Shown here: positions 37,419 through 46,479 of the stretch, in pieces
Layout: every line of letters begins with the position of its first letter
Numbering within the stretch: position 1 is the first letter of the stretch
Assembly: GCF_014698755.1 (NCBI RefSeq)
Contig: NZ_JACJTO010000006.1
Coordinates: 1-64,000, forward strand
Direction: 5' to 3'
DNA: 64,000 nt
Origin: Aphanizomenon flos-aquae FACHB-1287
GTDB lineage: Bacteria; Cyanobacteriota; Cyanobacteriia; Cyanobacteriales; Nostocaceae
Program-made: the position numbers and the translations under genes
Notes under the pieces: model-generated
Told to the model about the DNA's origin: nothing
The model's input: the letters and a program-made list of their open reading frames with translations, nothing else
Databases searched by the model: none

Positions 37419-38666
37419 TTAATGATCTTCTGTTGTTTTGATCATGAACTGACCAGCTAAGTAGGCTGTTGTCCAAGCGCTTTGGAAGTTAAAGCCACCA
37501 GTGACACCATCAATATCTAATATTTCCCCAGCAAAATGCAAGCCTGGTACTAATTTACTTGCCATTGTTTTAAAGTTAACTTCTTTAAGATTGACTCCTC
37601 CACAGGTGACAAATTCTTCTTTAAATACACCTTTACCTTTAATTGCGTATTCTCCTTGGGATATTTCTAGGACTAGCTGATTTAAGGTTTTATTAGATAT
37701 GGCTGCCCAACGGTCTTCTGTGGTAATATTGGCACGATTGATAATATATTGCCAAAGACGATGAGGTAATTCTACACCACGATGTAAGGCGATCGCTTTT
37801 TTTCCCCTTTCTGATTTTACACTTAAAAGTTTTTGTTTGACTTCCTCCTGTGATAATTCGGGCAACCAATTGATTAATAATTGACATTGATACCGATGTT
37901 CATGAAGGATTCTCGCACCCCAAGCGGAAAGTTTCAACACTGCTGGACCACTTACACCCCAATGGGTAATTAATAAGGGTCCTGTTTGTTGCAATTGGTT
38001 TTTACCTGGAAGCGATAACCGTAAATTTACAGAATTAACGCTAATTCCTGCTAATTCCCGCAATTGACTATCTGCAATATTTAGGGTAAAAAGAGAGGGT
38101 ACAGGCGGTTCAATTTGATGACCTAATTCCCTAGCGATTTTATACCCAGCTAAACTACTACCTGTAGCTAAAAGTAAACGGTCGCATTTTTTACTTTCTC
38201 CCGATTTGAGGAGAATTTCAAACTCGTCATTTTTGCGGGTGACAGCAGTTACAGGTGTACCAATGCAGATTTCTATTTTAGCCGCAAAAGCAGCTTTAAT
38301 TAAACATTCCGCAATAGTTTCTGCTCGATCTGTAATGGGGAACATTCGGCCATCGGCTTCAGTTTTTAAGTTTACCCCATGAGCCGCAAACCAGGCAATA
38401 GTATCTAAAGGTTGAAAACGGGTAAATGCACCTAATAAAGCTTTACCACCTCTAGGATAATTCTGGACTAAACGCTGTGGTTCAAAACAAGCATGGGTAA
38501 CATTACAACGACCTCCACCGGAAATCAGCACTTTCGCCAAGGGTTGACGACTGGCTTCAATTAAAGTAACATGAGCTTGGGGATTAGCTTCGGCACAAGC
38601 AATCGCACCGAAAAAACCCGCAGCCCCACCACCAATAACGACAATTTGCAAAGGTAACAAAATCAA
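37419..38666 (-). CDS. HI0933/BaiN-type NAD(P)/FAD-dependent oxidoreductase
   Basis: 415 residues. The FAD-binding Rossmann motif VVIGGGAAGFFGAIACAEA lies at the N-terminus, followed by LISGGGRCNVTHAC, which is diagnostic for this family. The C-terminal LHFAGEILDIDGVTGGFNFQSAW closes the FAD site. No ATG exists at the start: the candidate starts are TTG codons at 38666, 38660 and 38651. Homologues usually begin just before the QIVVIGGG strand, so any of the three would give a complete protein. Function in the cell is not established for most members. It lies in the same direction as the rubredoxin gene upstream, but a hairpin separates them. Confidence 0.85.
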   Translation of the reverse strand: MILLPLQIVVIGGGAAGFFGAIACAEANPQAHVTLIEASRQPLAKVLISGGGRCNVTHACFEPQRLVQNYPRGGKALLGAFTRFQPLDTIAWFAAHGVNLKTEADGRMFPITDRAETIAECLIKAAFAAKIEICIGTPVTAVTRKNDEFEILLKSGESKKCDRLLLATGSSLAGYKIARELGHQIEPPVPSLFTLNIADSQLRELAGISVNSVNLRLSLPGKNQLQQTGPLLITHWGVSGPAVLKLSAWGARILHEHRYQCQLLINWLPELSQEEVKQKLLSVKSERGKKAIALHRGVELPHRLWQYIINRANITTEDRWAAISNKTLNQLVLEISQGEYAIKGKGVFKEEFVTCGGVNLKEVNFKTMASKLVPGLHFAGEILDIDGVTGGFNFQSAWTTAYLAGQFMIKTTEDH

Positions 38667-38694
38667 AAATCACAAGTTTCCGTAATATCCAGAC

Positions 38695-38719
38695 ACCCGA
38701 CTTCTTGAAGTAGTCGGGT
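38695..38719. terminator. ACCCGACT / AGTCGGGT hairpin after the rubredoxin gene
   Basis: 8-bp GC-rich perfect stem with a 9-base loop, 24 bases downstream of the rubredoxin stop (minus strand) and 28 bases before the flavoprotein start. No T-run follows, so termination is uncertain. Confidence 0.5.
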
Positions 38720-38742
38720 ATCTATCTCAACCTATATCCATC

Positions 38743-38907
38743 CTACTCTTCATATAACTCAAAGGCATCTTTTTCTACACCACAAACTGGACAAACCCAA
38801 TCATCTGGAATATCTTCAAAAGCTGTTCCTGGTGCTATACCGCCATCTTCATCACCTGTTTCTGGGTCATATATATAATTACAGGTGCTGCATATATATC
38901 TTTTCAT
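38743..38907 (-). CDS. Rubredoxin (54 residues)
   Basis: A short gene on the minus strand starting with ATG at 38907. Its product begins [19 protein letters not shown] and ends [18 protein letters not shown]. The two CxxC pairs (C6/C9 and C39/C42) and the YDPETGD and [10 protein letters not shown] signatures are those of a one-iron rubredoxin. It has no membrane tail, so it is not the RubA protein of photosystem assembly. It should be a soluble one-electron carrier. It lies upstream of the BaiN-type flavoprotein on the same strand, so the two could form an electron-transfer pair, though a hairpin stands between them. Confidence 0.95.
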   Translation of the reverse strand: MKRYICSTCNYIYDPETGDEDGGIAPGTAFEDIPDDWVCPVCGVEKDAFELYEE

Positions 38908-39043
38908 CTTTTTTGCCTTTTGTCAATGATTTTTTTAAGATACTGCCCATTGAAACTTTACCACACACAATGGGGAATCCGTGGGTAGAAGTCCACTAAA
39001 CTAGACAAATCGGGGACACTTTAGTTTAAGATTGTTCCTGAGA

Positions 39044-39238
39044 CTATAAGCGCCACCATCTCTTTGAACAATAACTTAAAATTGCCAATGCGATCGCCCC
39101 GAAAAATAGTAAAGTAATTAAACCGCCAGGGAAAACAGTAATAATACCAAAACCTCTGAGTAGAAATAGGGCTACACTGATACCCAAGAGAATACCGAAA
39201 CCCTGGATGAATTTGCCATTTAAGGAAGATTGACTCAC
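39044..39238 (-). CDS. Small two-TM membrane protein
   Basis: 64 residues, starting with GTG at 39238 behind CAGGAAA. Two hydrophobic helices (about 13-28 FGILLGISVALFLLRG and 33-55 TVFPGGLITLLFFGAIALAI) are followed by a basic-aromatic tail (CSKRWWRL). No family is recognised. A longer ORF in another frame over the same bases (to 39326) is composition-poor and has no good start. Function unknown. Confidence 0.65.
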   Translation of the reverse strand: MSQSSLNGKFIQGFGILLGISVALFLLRGFGIITVFPGGLITLLFFGAIALAILSYCSKRWWRL

Positions 39239-39386
39239 GGTGTTTTCCTGTTAACTCCAATTTGTGCTGGATATGAAAATAATGATTCCATTGAACTGTA
39301 ATTAGGATTGAGTAAGTTAAACTCAATTAGATCTTCAATGTTAATCAGTTAAAACGTTACCAAAATCACTATATCTGCATTATATT

Positions 39387-39953
39387 ATGTCAAAGTCAAA
39401 TCTTAAAAATATCGCCTACACTACCTTACCACTATCAGATACTCTCTGGAATCAAGATCAGCAAAGATTATTAATTGAGGGGGAAGTGTTAGTACAAACT
39501 AAATCCCATACTAATTGGGGTGGTGCTGTTACCGCTTGTATGTATATTCCCTTAATTAGATCCCATGTTTGGCAACAAATTACAGACTACCCTCGTTGGG
39601 TACAATATTTTCCTGATATTACTACAAGCGAAGTTATCTCTAAAGGTGATGTTAAACGTCTGTATCAATCTGCACAAAAAGCTTTTTTATTTTTCACGGC
39701 TCAAGTAGAAATTTATGTGCGGGTGGTGGAAGTAGCAGGACAACAGGTTCAGTTTCGCATGGAAAGAGGCACATTTACAGATTTTCATGCTAATTTAGAA
39801 CTTAAAGACATGGGCAATGGTACTCTATTAGCTTATACTGTACAGGCCACCCCAAATATTCCCATTCCTTCGATTTTTATTCAACAAGCGATGAATTTGG
39901 AATTACCAGCAAATCTCTGTAAAATGCGACAAGTGCTTTGTAGTCATAAATAA
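39387..39953 (+). CDS. SRPBCC/START-fold (polyketide cyclase/COQ10-like) protein
   Basis: 188 residues. The helix-grip fold pattern is visible: a middle segment HVWQQITDYPRWVQYFPDITTSEVI typical of Coq10/Polyketide_cyc domains, and later beta strands (VQFRMERGTFTDFHANLEL). A hydrophobic-ligand-binding role is likely. The ligand is unknown. It runs in the same direction as the DUF924 gene 28 bases downstream, so they are probably co-transcribed. Confidence 0.8.
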   Translation: MSKSNLKNIAYTTLPLSDTLWNQDQQRLLIEGEVLVQTKSHTNWGGAVTACMYIPLIRSHVWQQITDYPRWVQYFPDITTSEVISKGDVKRLYQSAQKAFLFFTAQVEIYVRVVEVAGQQVQFRMERGTFTDFHANLELKDMGNGTLLAYTVQATPNIPIPSIFIQQAMNLELPANLCKMRQVLCSHK

Positions 39954-39981
39954 TAGCAATGTTACAGCAACAATAATAGTA

Positions 39982-40557
39982 ATGTCACAGGCAACTACCA
40001 TTTTAGATTTTTGGTTTGGTCATCCAAATGACCCGAATTATGGGAAAATTCAACCATTCTGGTTTGATAAACAACCAGATTTTGATATTAAAGTCCGCAA
40101 CCTGTTTCTAGAAGATTACCAAAAAGCGGTAGCAGGATATTTGCATGATTGGAGAAATTCACCAGAAACTTGTTTGGCTTTAATTCTGTTGCTGGACCAA
40201 TTTCCCCGGAATATGTTTCGTGATACTCCTCAAGCCTTTGCAACGGACTGGGAAGCACTATCGTTAGCGCAACAAGCTATAAACAAAGGCTATGACAGAC
40301 AACTACTAGCTGTACAACGCTGGTTTATTTATCTACCCTTTCAACACAGTGAAAACCCAATTGATCAAAGGAAGTGTATTAAACTGTTTCAACAACTTAG
40401 TCATGATCCTGATAGTGCTGAAGCGATCACTTCAGCTTTTCGACACAAAGAAATAATTTCCCGATTTGGTCGTTTTCCCCATCGTAACGCCATTTTAGGA
40501 CGTATTTCCACCCCAGAGGAGGAGGAATTTTTGGAAGAACCTGGTTCTTCATTTTAA
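39982..40557 (+). CDS. DUF924 family protein
   Basis: 191 residues. Conserved DUF924 motifs: ILDFWFGHP at the N-terminus, LILLLDQFPRNMFRDTPQAF and the RWFIYLPFQHSENPIDQ segment, then RFGRFPHRNAILGR. The family is an all-helical TPR-like fold of unknown function, widespread in bacteria and plants. Confidence 0.9.
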   Translation: MSQATTILDFWFGHPNDPNYGKIQPFWFDKQPDFDIKVRNLFLEDYQKAVAGYLHDWRNSPETCLALILLLDQFPRNMFRDTPQAFATDWEALSLAQQAINKGYDRQLLAVQRWFIYLPFQHSENPIDQRKCIKLFQQLSHDPDSAEAITSAFRHKEIISRFGRFPHRNAILGRISTPEEEEFLEEPGSSF

Positions 40558-40569
40558 GTTGGTTAGTAG

Positions 40570-40668
40570 TCAGTGGTCAGTGGTCAGTGGTCAGTGGTTA
40601 GTAGTAAGAAAAATACTTTTCCCCTGTACCCCTGTACCCCTGTACCCCTGTACCCCTGTACCCCTGCT
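40570..40668. repeat. Two short tandem repeats between DUF924 and clpB ends
   Basis: First, repeats of the heptamer GTCAGTG around 40568-40602. Then the 8-mer CCCCTGTA five times plus a degenerate sixth from 40621 to the clpB stop. Both lie between converging gene ends. They look like simple-sequence slippage products, common in bloom-forming Nostocales. Confidence 0.8.
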
Positions 40669-43287
40669 CTAACCCGTAAATACTTCTGCGGGTAAGCGAT
40701 TAAAGGAAAGACGCTCATTTTGCACATCTACAAAAATGGTGTCACTGTCGCTAAAATCACCACGTAAAATGGCTTTGGCTATTTGGGTTTCTAATTCCCG
40801 CTGAATAGCTCTTTTTAACGGTCTTGCACCAAAGACAGGATCATATCCTACTTCTGCTAAAAAGTCAAGGGCAGAACTCGATAATTTCAAAGATATTTTT
40901 CTGTCTGTTAATCTTTGTTTTAACCTATCTACCTGTAATTGGACAATATGCCGTAATTCTGATTTTTGTAAACTGTGGAAAATAATTAATTCGTCCAGAC
41001 GGTTTAAAAATTCTGGACGGAAACTATTTCGCATTGCTTCCATAACCCGATTTCGCATTTCATCATAACGGGTATCATCTCCAGCTACATCAAGTATATA
41101 TTGAGAACCGATATTACTGGTCATGATGATGATACTATTTTTAAAGTCCACTGTGCGACCTTGAGCATCTGTTACCCGACCATCATCGAGAATTTGTAGG
41201 AAAATATTAAAAACGTCAGGGTGTGCTTTTTCGATTTCGTCAAATAAAATCACCGCATAAGGACGACGACGAATGGCTTCTGTTAATTGTCCTCCTTCCT
41301 CATAGCCGACATATCCAGGAGGCGCACCGATTAGACGGGAAACATTATGTTTGTCCATGTATTCGGACATATCAATTCTTACCATAGCCTCTTCTGTGTC
41401 GAACATATAAGCCGCTAAAGCTTTGGCAAGTTCAGTTTTACCAACACCAGTGGGACCTAAGAATACAAAACTAGCAATGGGACGGTTAGGGTCAGAAAGT
41501 CCAGCGCGAGAACGTTGAATAGCGTCTGCTACAGCGGTAACGGCCTCCTGTTGACCGACAACACGATGATGTAATTCATCTTCTAAATGTAACAGTTTTT
41601 CTTTTTCTGATTCTACTAATTTATTCAGAGGAATACCTGTCCATTTAGAAATAATTTCTGCAATATCGGCTTCTGTGACTTCTTCTCGTAATAATGATTT
41701 TCCAGTTTTTTGAGTTTGGGAAAGTTCGGTTTCTACCGCTTGTAATTGACGATGTAAGTCTGTTAATTTACCATATTTTAACTCCGCAGCCCGGTTAAGA
41801 TCATAGTTTCTTTCTGTTTGTTGAATTTCTAAATTCACGCGGTCAATTTCTTCCTTAATTGACTGAATTTTAGTGATAATATCTTTTTCAGATTGCCATT
41901 GTGTGCTGAGAGTTCTTTGATCTTCCTTTAAGTCAGCTAGTTCTTTTTCTAATCTTTCCAAACGTTCACGGGAAGCAGGATCACTTTCTTTTTGTAAAGA
42001 GAGTTTTTCCATTTCCAATTGGAGAATTTTCCGGTCTATTTCGTCCAGTTCTTCGGGTTTAGAAGTAATCTCCATTTTCAGTCTAGCAGCGGCTTCGTCT
42101 ACTAAATCAATAGCTTTGTCAGGGAGAAAGCGATCGCTAATATAACGATTAGATAAAGTAGCCGCAGCCACAAGAGAACTATCAGAAATTCTTACCCCAT
42201 GATGAACTTCATAACGTTCTTTTAAACCGCGCAAAATAGAAATTGTATCAACAACATTAGGCTGATCTACATAAACTTGTTGAAAGCGTCTTTCTAAAGC
42301 TGCATCTTTTTCCAAATATTTGCGGTATTCATCCAAAGTTGTCGCCCCAATACAGCGTAATTCACCTCGCGCTAACATCGGTTTTAATAAGTTCCCTGCA
42401 TCCATAGCCCCTTGGGTAGCACCGGCACCAACAACGGTATGAATTTCATCAATAAATAATACAATATTGCCGCCAGATTCGGTGACTTCTTTTAATACAG
42501 CTTTGAGACGTTCTTCAAATTCACCTCGGAATTTTGCTCCCGCAATTAAAGCCCCCATATCCAAACTAATCAGTTTACGATCTTTGAGAGATTGGGGAAC
42601 ATCACCCGCAACTATGCGCTGTGCCAAACCTTCCGCAATTGCGGTTTTACCAACTCCAGGTTCACCAATTAAAACCGGGTTATTTTTGGTTCTGCGGGAG
42701 AGAATTTGTACTGTACGTCTAATTTCATCATCACGACCGATTACAGGGTCTAATTGACCTTTACGGGCGGCTTCCGTGAGATCTCGTCCGTACTTCTCTA
42801 GTGATTGGTATTTACCTTCTGGATTTTGGTCAGTCACCTTTTGTTTCCCCCGAATTTCTTTGATAATATTTTTGAGTTTGTTTTCATCTAAACCAAATTC
42901 TTGACAGAGACTCTTGCCAAAACGGTCATCTTTGGCGTACCCTAGTAGAAGGTGTTCAATAGAAATAAATTCGTCTTTAAATTCTTGACGATATTTTTCT
43001 GCCCGATCTAACAATGTATCTAAACTGCGTCCTAAATATACGGAAGTGCTAGAACCGGATACCTTGGGTTGACGTTGAATAAATTGCTCAGTACGATCAC
43101 GGACTTTTTGCAGGTTCGCGCCGGCTTTGGTGAAAATCGCACTGGCCAGTCCTTCCTGTTCCAGTAACCCTTTCATCAGATGTTCACTTTCTAGTTGTTG
43201 TTGCTGATATTGTTTTACTACATCGGGTGTATGGGCGATAGCTTCCCAGGCCTTTTCCGTAAATTGATTGGGGTTGGTTGGCTGCAT
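40669..43287 (-). CDS. clpB: ATP-dependent chaperone ClpB
   Basis: 872 residues, full length. It has an N-terminal Clp repeat domain (about 1-145), a first AAA domain with Walker [14 protein letters not shown] near residue 210, the ClpB-specific coiled-coil middle domain (about 410-525), and a second AAA domain with [14 protein letters not shown] near residue 608 and sensor/C-terminal motifs ([13 protein letters not shown]). It lacks the ClpP-binding loop of ClpA/ClpC, so it is a disaggregase working with DnaK. No CIRCE-type inverted repeat was seen upstream (43288-43489). Confidence 0.96.
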   Translation of the reverse strand: MQPTNPNQFTEKAWEAIAHTPDVVKQYQQQQLESEHLMKGLLEQEGLASAIFTKAGANLQKVRDRTEQFIQRQPKVSGSSTSVYLGRSLDTLLDRAEKYRQEFKDEFISIEHLLLGYAKDDRFGKSLCQEFGLDENKLKNIIKEIRGKQKVTDQNPEGKYQSLEKYGRDLTEAARKGQLDPVIGRDDEIRRTVQILSRRTKNNPVLIGEPGVGKTAIAEGLAQRIVAGDVPQSLKDRKLISLDMGALIAGAKFRGEFEERLKAVLKEVTESGGNIVLFIDEIHTVVGAGATQGAMDAGNLLKPMLARGELRCIGATTLDEYRKYLEKDAALERRFQQVYVDQPNVVDTISILRGLKERYEVHHGVRISDSSLVAAATLSNRYISDRFLPDKAIDLVDEAAARLKMEITSKPEELDEIDRKILQLEMEKLSLQKESDPASRERLERLEKELADLKEDQRTLSTQWQSEKDIITKIQSIKEEIDRVNLEIQQTERNYDLNRAAELKYGKLTDLHRQLQAVETELSQTQKTGKSLLREEVTEADIAEIISKWTGIPLNKLVESEKEKLLHLEDELHHRVVGQQEAVTAVADAIQRSRAGLSDPNRPIASFVFLGPTGVGKTELAKALAAYMFDTEEAMVRIDMSEYMDKHNVSRLIGAPPGYVGYEEGGQLTEAIRRRPYAVILFDEIEKAHPDVFNIFLQILDDGRVTDAQGRTVDFKNSIIIMTSNIGSQYILDVAGDDTRYDEMRNRVMEAMRNSFRPEFLNRLDELIIFHSLQKSELRHIVQLQVDRLKQRLTDRKISLKLSSSALDFLAEVGYDPVFGARPLKRAIQRELETQIAKAILRGDFSDSDTIFVDVQNERLSFNRLPAEVFTG

Positions 43288-43489
43288 AAGCTTTTAGAAT
43301 AACAAACTACAGTTTAATAAAATCATTGTAAAAATATTTGGCGCAATTGCTAGATCGGTCTTCACGTCCTTAAAGTGTAGTATTATTGCCCAATGTGGAC
43401 TAATAAGTTGTCAGTTGTTAGTGTTTTTTATCTGTTCACTGTAACCTGTAACGTATTCCCTGGTCCTTTTTTTTGTAATTAAGACTTAA

Positions 43490-45142
43490 TTACCAGATTG
43501 AATTTGTGGATTGTTCAGATCTATATTTTTCAAGTTTAAAGGATTTAATTATAGTTTCTTCCACAGTTTTTGCAAACTCTGGATAGGATTTATCTTCAGC
43601 GCGATAGGTAAGAATATAGGCTTTTTTACCATTAACAATCCATACTTGCATTTCTTGGAAATTTACCTTGTGGACATTATCTCTGAACTGATAAACCACT
43701 TGATAACCTTGTGTTTCAGCAAGTTGTATTTGTCCAGATTTGATAATTTTCGCATTTTTTCCTAATGCTTCAATTTGTTGAATAGAAAACTTAGTATAAT
43801 CTCCCAAAGTCTCCGACTGAAATAACTCGTCTATAGTGATAGAAAACTCTGGAGTTAGAGAAGATGAAATTGTATTTTTCGGGATAATTCGCGTTAATTT
43901 ATCTATTACTGGTGTTTCTTGCCAATTTTTAGGATATTTAAATTTAACCCCAGATTTTGCATATTGTACTACTTCTACTACTTTAATTGATGATTGCAAA
44001 TAAATATTAATACCTATCACACCAACAGTTATTAAAGGTATTAAAAAAGCTGATTTTATGAGTAAAAATTTTAAATTTTGAGATGGTTTAGTGCTGGGCT
44101 TTGTATTATTATTACTATTATTATTAACTGAATGATCTGGTTGCGTAGTTGTTTGAGATTCATTTACAACCGTCATAACTTCCGCTGCTGATTGAAAACG
44201 GTGTCTAGAGTTAACCTTGAGCATTTTATCTAAAATATTAGCTAGAGCAGGACTAATAATTCTACTAGCTTGTTGTCGCCAATTTCGGTAATTATTGTCA
44301 AGGTAATCAACAGGAGGTGTACCTGTGAGTAACTCCAGACAAGTAACAGCCAAACTATATAAATCACTAGACGGATAAACTTCTCGTATTTTTTCTTCTT
44401 CTCTTTGTTCAGGAGAAGCGTACACCTTTGTAAAAATAGGTAGAGATTTTTTTATATTTGTTTCACCAGAAACAACTTGTTTGACCGCCCCAAAATCAAT
44501 TAAAAATAGTTTTTGTGTTGCTGTTTCTCTAACAATATTACTAGGTTTAATATCTCTATGAATAGAATTTTGGTCATGAATAAATTGTAAAACCGGTAAA
44601 ATTTGCTTTAAAAAATCTAAAATCTCTGCTTCTGAAAAACGACCTTTTCTTCTGAGTTCCTTAGATAGGTCTTCACCTTGGATATATTGTTGTACTGAAT
44701 ATTTAAACTCAAGTTCTTCTTGTTGACCAAAAACCGGAGCAGTCAGAGAAAAATAATCATATAAAGAGGGAATATTACCGCTATTATCACCTAAAAATTC
44801 TAAAACCTGAGCTTCTCGATCAAAAGCGGCTTTGATTCCTTCAACAATTTTATTAACAATTTCCGGGTTATCATGTTCAGCTTGAATCTCATCAATTTTA
44901 ATATTCAATCGTTTGATTACACATTGACGCTGATTCACAGAATCTAAATCAATAGCTTGAAAAGTAGCACCAAATCCTCCTTTTCCCAGATGTTTAATAG
45001 TTTGATAATGTCCCTTTCTCCCCCTTAATATTAGGGGCATTCCACAAGCTTGACAGAATATTTCCGAGGTAGTATTAGAATCTGGAGAGTCGGGAAAACG
45101 GTTTTCGGGACTAGGGCAGTGCGGTCGGGTACAATAGTACAT
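43490..45142 (-). CDS. Membrane Ser/Thr protein kinase with N-terminal zinc ribbon and extracytoplasmic PsbP-like domain
   Basis: 550 residues. Four cysteines (C4, C9, C30, C33) form a short zinc-ribbon-like head. The kinase domain (about 48-330) has a Gly loop LGKGGFGATF, the catalytic loop HRDIKPSN near residue 194 and DFGAVK in place of the usual DFG-L/I, plus APE as SPEQ. A polar linker rich in N and T (about 335-365) leads to one TM (about 370-392), then a C-terminal domain (VKFKYPKNWQETPV) that resembles PsbP/Mog1-like folds seen on other cyanobacterial kinases. The outer domain would sense the periplasm or act as a scaffold; the ligand is unknown. It is a single-gene unit. Confidence 0.88.
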   Translation of the reverse strand: MYYCTRPHCPSPENRFPDSPDSNTTSEIFCQACGMPLILRGRKGHYQTIKHLGKGGFGATFQAIDLDSVNQRQCVIKRLNIKIDEIQAEHDNPEIVNKIVEGIKAAFDREAQVLEFLGDNSGNIPSLYDYFSLTAPVFGQQEELEFKYSVQQYIQGEDLSKELRRKGRFSEAEILDFLKQILPVLQFIHDQNSIHRDIKPSNIVRETATQKLFLIDFGAVKQVVSGETNIKKSLPIFTKVYASPEQREEEKIREVYPSSDLYSLAVTCLELLTGTPPVDYLDNNYRNWRQQASRIISPALANILDKMLKVNSRHRFQSAAEVMTVVNESQTTTQPDHSVNNNSNNNTKPSTKPSQNLKFLLIKSAFLIPLITVGVIGINIYLQSSIKVVEVVQYAKSGVKFKYPKNWQETPVIDKLTRIIPKNTISSSLTPEFSITIDELFQSETLGDYTKFSIQQIEALGKNAKIIKSGQIQLAETQGYQVVYQFRDNVHKVNFQEMQVWIVNGKKAYILTYRAEDKSYPEFAKTVEETIIKSFKLEKYRSEQSTNSIW

Positions 45143-45337
45143 GATAGATAGGATACTACATAATAGAGGTACAGGGTTTATCCATCAATAAACAGCATAT
45201 TTTATACAAGTTGATTCACCCCACCCCTCAAAATGAATTGTATCATAAAATTAAATTCCGAGTAAATATCTGATATTTTCAAAAAATTAGTATATAATCA
45301 CTTATGTGTGTGCATATTTGTACACTAATTATCAAGT
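45143..45337. promoter_or_regulatory. Upstream region of the kinase gene (non-coding)
   Basis: About 195 AT-rich bases between the kinase start and a 103-bp repeat element. No operator or RNA gene is recognised. It must hold the kinase promoter on the minus strand. Confidence 0.3.
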
Positions 45338-45440
45338 GGCGTTGCTAAATTGAGACATGAAAATCAAAAATTCCAGGTCTCAAACTCCCCGTCTCCGTGC
45401 CTCCGCGTGAGAAAAATTCATATTTTCACTCACCAACACT
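45338..45440 (-). mobile_element. MITE-B copy 1 (103 bp)
   Basis: Begins GGCGTTGCTAAAT and contains CTCCGTGCCTCCGCGTGAG in its middle. It ends in TCACCAACACT, an imperfect inverse of the start. It is homologous over its length, in opposite orientation, to 53214-53316, also 103 bp. Non-coding. Orientation is given relative to that copy. Confidence 0.65.
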
Positions 45441-45503
45441 TATAAAGTTTAAATAAAAGTAGCACCATAATCGCCAAAATTCAGTAATCAAAGGTCAAAC
45501 ATT

Positions 45504-46046
45504 ATGCAAATACCAGCATTAACTAGTATCTTAGCATTCACTGCATTAACAGTTACCGTGAGTGTTAACCCCGGTTTAAGTCAAGAGATTCCCAAGCAAG
45601 AAATTAGTTTTGCTTGTCGTTCAATTTCTTACCCAGGTAATACGGAAAAAGTTCCCACTACCATGGCCTTCGTTCCCGACAAAAAATCTAACCCTTATGT
45701 ACCCATAATTGCTTGGAAATCTAACTCTTTTCCCAGTAGTGAATGGACTCCTAAAAAACGCTGTGAACAAGTAAGTAAAAAATTCCAGCAATTTCACCAA
45801 CAAGGCCGATTAGATTATTTAAGTACCGGTAAGTTGAATGGTTTGGGAGTTATCTGTGCGGCTAAACCTGGTGAATGCAATAAAAACAATATTTTATTTA
45901 GTGTCAGACCAGGTGTAAATCCCATTACAGTTTTAGCTGAACTTAAAGATATCAGAGAAGGTAGAACTTCAGACCTAACTTGGCAAAATTCAGGTGAAAA
46001 TACTTACTTGAATCTGGGTGAATATCTCAAAAATATCTCTAAATAA
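45504..46046 (+). CDS. COP23 domain protein, exported
   Basis: 180 residues. A signal peptide (about 1-26, ALTVTVSVNPGLSQ) is followed by a COP23-type domain: ISFACRSISYPGNTEKVPTT, VPIIAWKSNSFPSSEWTPKKRCEQVSKKF and VICAAKPGECNKNNILFSV. Four cysteines could form two disulphides. COP23 was described as a circadian-oscillating membrane-associated protein in cyanobacteria; function is unknown. It lies just upstream of a serine-protease gene, separated by a repeat field, and similar COP23/trypsin-TPR pairs may be functional partners. Confidence 0.8.
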   Translation: MQIPALTSILAFTALTVTVSVNPGLSQEIPKQEISFACRSISYPGNTEKVPTTMAFVPDKKSNPYVPIIAWKSNSFPSSEWTPKKRCEQVSKKFQQFHQQGRLDYLSTGKLNGLGVICAAKPGECNKNNILFSVRPGVNPITVLAELKDIREGRTSDLTWQNSGENTYLNLGEYLKNISK

Positions 46047-46447
46047 CAAATTACCCCACCCTAACCCTCACCCTTGCTAAGGGGAGGGGACAAGATTCCG
46101 GTTTTCTCCCTTTACAAGAGGGGACAAGATTCCGGTTTCCTCCCCTTTACAAGAGGGGATAAGATTCCAGTTTCCCCCCTTAGCAAGGGGGGATTAAGGG
46201 GGGTAAATTCCCCGACAAATTACCCCACCCTAACCCTCACCCTTGCTAAGGGGAGGGGATAAGATTCCGGTTTCCTCCCTTTACAAGAGGGGACAAGATT
46301 CCGGTTTCCTCCCCTTTACAAGAGGGGACAAGATTCCAGTTTCCCCCCTTAGCAAGGGGGGATTAAGGGGGGTAAATTCCCCGACAAATTACCCCACCCT
46401 AACCCTCACCCTTGCTAAGGGGAGGGGACAAGATTCCGGGGGGTAAA
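46046..46447. repeat. 169-bp tandem repeat field with nested short repeats
   Basis: Units begin at 46046, 46215 and 46384 (period 169). The third is cut short by an internal deletion ending in GATTCCGGGGGGTAAAT. Each unit contains ACAAGATTCCGGTTTCCTCC-like blocks repeated about three times, and inverted GC-rich arms CCCCTTAGCAAGGGGG. The frame is open in part and yields two short ORFs that are repeat artefacts. It lies between the COP23 gene and the double trypsin gene. Confidence 0.9.
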
Positions 46448-46479
46448 TCACTACTGATAAAAACACTATTTAACTAATC

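Noticed and set aside
39021-39326. 101-codon ORF covering the small two-TM gene in another frame
   Set aside because: Product looks like a frame-shadow; the shorter GTG-started frame has clear TM helices and a ribosome-binding site.
43288-43489. CIRCE or other heat-shock operator before clpB
   Set aside because: Searched by eye for the TTAGCACTC inverted repeat; not found.
46074-46446. Two overlapping ORFs of about 65 codons with nearly the same sequence
   Set aside because: Artefacts of the 169-bp tandem repeat; no start signals and the product is simple-sequence.
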